From Coriobacteriia bacterium (GTDB lineage: Bacteria > Actinomycetota > Coriobacteriia > WRKU01): DNA of 8,848 nt. Shown one piece after another: positions 5,675 through 8,848 of the stretch (position 1 is the first letter of the stretch; each line of letters opens with the position of its first letter). The notes beneath the pieces are model-generated. The model made no database searches. It saw only the letters and a program-made list of their open reading frames with translations, and was not told the origin of the DNA. Both the position numbers and the translations under genes were made by a program. Location of the stretch: assembly GCA_009784095.1 (NCBI GenBank), contig WRDL01000060.1, forward strand, positions 1-8,848, read 5' to 3'.

Positions 5675-7606
5675 ATGGATACTGAACGGACACTCGAACT
5701 GAACGCCGCGCAAAAAGAGGCGACCGCTTCGACCACTGCCGAGAACGCACGCTTTTTCTCGCTCCTTGATTTTTGCGATCTGCGCGAGTTGGAGAATGCG
5801 ACCAAAGGGCTGATCGCCGCACCCGATTCACTGGTCATTTCCGATAGCGAAGGCAAAGTCGTCTGGAGTCAGGAGGCTTACTCGTTCCTTGGCGATGGCA
5901 TCGGCGTCCTGACCGAAGAGCGCGTTCCTTCTTCGGTGAACCCCAGCCTTTGGAAGAACGCTCAACTCAACCATTTCTACGGGCTTTTCGAGGTCACCGA
6001 CGGGATCTATCAGGTACGCGGATATGATATCTCCAACATCACCTTCATCAGAGGAGAGGTCGGCTGGATCGTCTTCGATCCGCTCGTCAGTATCGAGTGC
6101 GCACGAGCGGCCTATGACCTGGTGACCGAACATCTGGGGCATCGCCCGATATCGGCGGTGATATACAGCCATACTCACGTCGACCACTACGGCGGAGTCG
6201 AGGGCATCATCTCTGCCGATGATGACGTACCGATCATTGCTCCGGAGCATTTCGTCGAATTCGCGATCACCGAGAATCTATTCGCGGGTATCGCGATGGG
6301 GCGTCGCTCCAGCTACCAATACGGCAATTTCCTGACGCCGGATGAAAAGGGAAGTCTCAGTCTAGGGATCGGTATATCTACTTCGAGGGGAACATCCTCG
6401 TTCCTCCCGCCGACCGACTACATCAAGACGACCGGTGAGAAGCGCACCATCGACGGGGTCATCATGGAGTTCCAGATGACGCCGGGTACTGAAGCGCCCG
6501 CCGAGATGAATACCTACTTCCCGCAAAAGAAGGCATTGTGGGTCGCGGAGAACTGCAGCGCGACCATGCACAACATTTTCACCCTGCGCGGTGCGCAGGT
6601 GCGCGATGCATACGCATGGGCAAAATACCTTATGGAAACGCTCGACCTCTACCCTGATGCACAGATCGCCTTCACCGCGCACAACTGGCCCCACTGGGGT
6701 GTGGACGATGTGCGTGAATACCTGCTCAATACCGCGACGATCAACAAATTCATTCACGACCAGACGATGATGTTCATCAATCAAGGGTTCACCGCCAATG
6801 AGATATCCCATATGATCGAGCTACCCGATGCGCTTGAGAAGATCTGGTACACCCGTCAGTATTATGGTACGCTCTCGCACAATTCGCGAGCCATTTACCA
6901 GAAACATATGGGGTTCTATGATGCGAACCCGGTCAACCTCAATCCTTTGACACCACAATGGGAAGCGCTGAAGTTCGTCGAGTATCTGGGCGATCCGGCA
7001 GAAGTTCTGGCTAAAGCACAGACCGATTTCAACAAGGGACAGTATCAATGGGTCGCACGGGTGACCAACCTATTGGTGTTCGCCGATCCGAAAAACGTCG
7101 AAGCACGCTTGTTGTGTGCAGATGCACTTGAGCAGCTCGGGTATCAATCTGAATCCGGTCCGTGGCGCTGCTGTTATCTGACCGGTGCTCTCGAGCTGAG
7201 ACACGGCGTCAACGCCGACCGAGGCCTCCTCGTCGGAGGAGCGAAGTCCTCTCTGAAGTATCTCGACGCCGAGATGCTTTTTGACTACCTCGGCATTTTG
7301 ATCGACGCGAACGCCGCACAAGATACCGATCTTGTCGTAAACATCAACTTCGTGGATCCTGCTGGCGCAAAGACCGAGCAATGGACACTGTATCTGCGCC
7401 ATGGTGTGGTGCTTTATGAGAAGGGTCATGCAAAGGAAGCGGACGCGACACTGACCATGCCTCGGCAAGCGTTCTTGCAGCTCTTCTCCAAAGAAGCACT
7501 CGCGAATGTGCGTGGCATACAGATAGAGGGGGACGCTGACATCCTGACGAGACTGACCGAGCATCTCGTGGAGTTCGACCCGTTCTTCAATATCGTCGAG
7601 CCGTAA
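5675..7606 (+). CDS. Alkyl sulfatase, metallo-beta-lactamase fold (SdsA1/YjcS/BDS1 family)
   Basis: This predicts a 643-residue zinc hydrolase that cleaves alkyl sulfate esters to alcohol and sulfate, the family typified by SdsA1. The order is as in the family. An N-terminal lead-in (about 20-130) contains SSVNPSLWKNAQLNHFYGLFEV (86-107) and YQVRGYDISNITFI (112-125). The beta-lactamase-like domain carries zinc motif SHTHVDHYGG at 165-174 (His166, His168, Asp170, His171), TPGTEAPAEMN at 269-279 with Glu273, AEN with Glu292, and AHNWPHWG at 335-342 with His336. A helical dimerisation domain spans roughly 390-510 and an SCP2-like C-terminal domain about 520-643. Many relatives are periplasmic with a signal peptide; here the N-terminus is hydrophilic, so a cytosolic enzyme is inferred. 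It is divergent from pheS and convergent with glpK. True substrate is unknown; detergents, host sulfated lipids or other sulfate esters are possible. Confidence 0.93.
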   Translation: MDTERTLELNAAQKEATASTTAENARFFSLLDFCDLRELENATKGLIAAPDSLVISDSEGKVVWSQEAYSFLGDGIGVLTEERVPSSVNPSLWKNAQLNHFYGLFEVTDGIYQVRGYDISNITFIRGEVGWIVFDPLVSIECARAAYDLVTEHLGHRPISAVIYSHTHVDHYGGVEGIISADDDVPIIAPEHFVEFAITENLFAGIAMGRRSSYQYGNFLTPDEKGSLSLGIGISTSRGTSSFLPPTDYIKTTGEKRTIDGVIMEFQMTPGTEAPAEMNTYFPQKKALWVAENCSATMHNIFTLRGAQVRDAYAWAKYLMETLDLYPDAQIAFTAHNWPHWGVDDVREYLLNTATINKFIHDQTMMFINQGFTANEISHMIELPDALEKIWYTRQYYGTLSHNSRAIYQKHMGFYDANPVNLNPLTPQWEALKFVEYLGDPAEVLAKAQTDFNKGQYQWVARVTNLLVFADPKNVEARLLCADALEQLGYQSESGPWRCCYLTGALELRHGVNADRGLLVGGAKSSLKYLDAEMLFDYLGILIDANAAQDTDLVVNINFVDPAGAKTEQWTLYLRHGVVLYEKGHAKEADATLTMPRQAFLQLFSKEALANVRGIQIEGDADILTRLTEHLVEFDPFFNIVEP

Positions 7607-7613
7607 GAGTTGG

Positions 7614-7718
7614 TGGGACAGGGGGTCGGTTCCTTTTGTCACACGAAATGAAGCGCCCGTCTGGGCGCTTCTGTTCACGCGAGAAAAGTGTAACGAAAGG
7701 AACCGACCCTCTGTCCCA
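7614..7718. repeat. 105-bp imperfect palindrome, REPIN or MITE-like element
   Basis: Two 31-base arms (7614-7644 and 7688-7718) are inverted repeats matching at 28 of 31 positions. The outer end reads TGGGACAG and the inner end of the left arm reads GTCACAC. Between them lie 43 bases holding a perfect 9-bp hairpin (7650-7671). In the plus-strand transcript two of the three differences become G-U pairs and one is a C-A mismatch. The left arm has its own short internal inverted repeat (TGGGACA against TGTCACA, one mismatch), as REP sequences do. The element begins 7 bases after the sulfatase stop and ends 19 bases before the glpK stop. I recall GGGACAG-type repeats as common dispersed elements linked to REP-associated transposases in several phyla, but copy number cannot be tested here. 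No transposase is in the window. Confidence 0.7.
7650..7671. terminator. Bidirectional terminator-like hairpin between convergent genes
   Basis: GAAGCGCCC, loop GTCT, GGGCGCTTC forms a perfect 9-bp GC-rich stem centred between the sulfatase and glpK stop codons. The base of the stem is A/T-rich on both sides, but no proper U run follows in either direction (TGTTCACG on the plus strand, ATTTCGTG on the minus). The enclosing 31-bp stem would add stability. Its position between two convergent genes makes transcription termination for both the most likely role. Confidence 0.6.
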
Positions 7719-7737
7719 GTGGGACCCCGCTGTTTCG

Positions 7738-8848
7738 TTATGCTTGTGCTTTTTTGATCGCGCGTGCCCAACCTGCCTTGAGCTTTTTGACCTCGTCGCT
7801 GCTCATCGTAGGTTTGAACGTCTTATTATTGCTGTCGGTGATATCACAGAGCTGTCTCTGATCGGTCCAAAAACCGGTCGAGATGCCGGCGCAATACGCC
7901 GCGCCGAGTGCCGTCGCCTCGATCATCTGCGGTCGTATCACATCGACACCGAGCAGATCCGCTTGGAATTGCATGAGGAAATCGCTCTGGCTCACTCCCC
8001 CATCGACACGCAACTCAGTGATGTCGGAACCCGCGTCCTTCTCCATCGCTTCCAAAACGTCGCTCACCTGGAACGCGATACTCTCGAGCGCCGCGCGCGC
8101 GATATGCTCACGCGTCGCCCCTTGAGTCAGCCCGGTCAGTATGCCGCGCGCGTTGGAATCCCAGTAGGGCGCACCCAGACCATTGAATGCCGGGACCATA
8201 TGGACCCCGTGCGAGTCAACGACGCTCTCGGCAAGACCGTTGACTTCCGGAACTCTTCTGATGAGCTGTAACCCATCACGCAGCCATTGGAGCGCTGAGC
8301 CGGCGCTGTAGACGCTGCCCTCGAGCGCGTAGGTGACGTGGAGTTGATCCTCGCCCTCCTCTTGGTAAGCGAACGCGATCGTCGTGAGCAGTCCCCTATC
8401 GGATATGACCGGCTCATGACCGGTATTCATGAGCACGAAACACCCCGTGCCGTAAGTCGCTTTCGCTTGTCCTTTTTCGAAGCAGCATTGCGCGAAGAGC
8501 GCCGCTTGCTGATCTCCCAACACGCCTGAGATCGGCACATGCGCCTTACTTCCCAGATTGGTGTCGCCGAATATCTCGAACGAGGATTGGACCTGAGGAA
8601 GCATCGAGCGGGGGATATCGAAGATCTCGAGCAGCTCGTCATCCCACTGAAGCGTATGGATATTGAACATCATCGTGCGCGATGCGTTGGTGTAATCGGT
8701 CGCATGGACCTCGCCGGCGGTCATCTTCCATATCAACCACGAATCGACGGTGCCAAAAAGGTAGTCACCCGCCTCGGCGCCCGCCCGCGCACCCTCTACG
8801 TTATCGAGGATCCACCGCAGCTTGCTTGCGCTGAAATAGGCATCCGGG
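7738..8848 (-). CDS. glpK: Glycerol kinase, C-terminal part (5' end outside window)
   Basis: The visible 369 codons encode the C-terminal part of a FGGY-family kinase that phosphorylates glycerol to glycerol 3-phosphate using ATP in the cytoplasm. The frame enters at 8847 with PDAYFSASKLRWILDNVEGA; about 130 N-terminal residues are missing. Landmarks in visible numbering: VDSWLIWKMT (34-43), HATDYTNASRTMMFNI (48-63), GDQQAAL with the catalytic-base Asp112, ATP phosphate-binding GTGCFVLMNTG (133-143), APYWD (226-230) and DGG (282-284) followed by FLMQFQADLLG and ATALGAAY. The E. coli fructose-1,6-bisphosphate loop GGKGGTR is replaced by the shorter GSKAH, so that feedback is probably absent. 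SDRGLLTT carries Arg151 where, as I recall, PTS-regulated Firmicutes kinases have the phosphorylated His. The loop before YALEG is about six residues longer than in E. coli. It is convergent with the sulfatase and ends normally at TAA (7738-7740). Confidence 0.97.
   Translation of the reverse strand, partial: PDAYFSASKLRWILDNVEGARAGAEAGDYLFGTVDSWLIWKMTAGEVHATDYTNASRTMMFNIHTLQWDDELLEIFDIPRSMLPQVQSSFEIFGDTNLGSKAHVPISGVLGDQQAALFAQCCFEKGQAKATYGTGCFVLMNTGHEPVISDRGLLTTIAFAYQEEGEDQLHVTYALEGSVYSAGSALQWLRDGLQLIRRVPEVNGLAESVVDSHGVHMVPAFNGLGAPYWDSNARGILTGLTQGATREHIARAALESIAFQVSDVLEAMEKDAGSDITELRVDGGVSQSDFLMQFQADLLGVDVIRPQMIEATALGAAYCAGISTGFWTDQRQLCDITDSNNKTFKPTMSSDEVKKLKAGWARAIKKAQA

Noticed and set aside
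7636..8271. Plus-strand open frame of about 211 codons from the palindrome into glpK
   Set aside because: It starts inside the inverted repeat and runs antisense to conserved glpK sequence, with no ribosome site.
5675..8848. Sulfatase and glpK as one lipid-use operon
   Set aside because: They are on opposite strands, converge, and are separated by a terminator-like palindrome.
1..8848. CRISPR arrays, tRNA or rRNA genes, integrases, toxin-antitoxin or defence genes, HIP1-like GCGATCGC repeats
   Set aside because: I looked on both strands and saw no direct-repeat array, cloverleaf, or matching protein motifs. GATC and CGAT are frequent, but this is explained by ATC, GAT, TCG and CGA codon use.

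Overview
The window reads as a stretch of ordinary bacterial chromosome with moderately high G+C (above half, by eye). Codons are rich in ATC, GAC, CGC and TCG, and GTG appears to be used as a start codon. I suggest an anaerobic actinobacterium of the Coriobacteriia type. That is only an inference from codon style and the gene mix; no rRNA gene or other phylogenetic marker was compared.

Layout. (1) Bases 1-52 may hold the last codons of a plus-strand gene that runs off the left edge. (2) Bases 54-5484, minus strand, hold pheS, pheT and an ABC exporter, transcribed in that order. pheS and pheT are 14 bases apart and almost certainly co-transcribed. The exporter follows after about 100 bases with its own plausible extended -10 promoter. 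(3) Bases 5485-5674 form a divergent intergenic region with three inverted repeats, one of them a strong 7-bp hairpin in the pheS leader. (4) Bases 5675-7606, plus strand, encode a complete alkyl sulfatase of the metallo-beta-lactamase fold without a signal peptide. (5) Bases 7614-7718 carry a 105-bp imperfect palindrome: two 31-base arms, 28 of 31 matching, around a perfect 9-bp GC-rich hairpin. It lies between convergent genes and looks like a REPIN or MITE-like mobile repeat that also serves as a two-way terminator. (6) Bases 7738-8848, minus strand, are the C-terminal three quarters of glycerol kinase, cut by the right edge.

How the genes relate. PheS and PheT form the (alpha-beta)2 phenylalanyl-tRNA synthetase. 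The exporter has no evident functional link to them. The sulfatase would release alcohols from alkyl sulfate esters and GlpK feeds glycerol into glycolysis and lipid synthesis; they are neighbours but convergent, so they are not one operon.

I found no defence system, CRISPR array, tRNA, rRNA or integrase. The most interesting objects are the 7614-7718 element, the structured divergent region, and several residue changes at sites that are usually conserved in the exporter, the sulfatase and GlpK.
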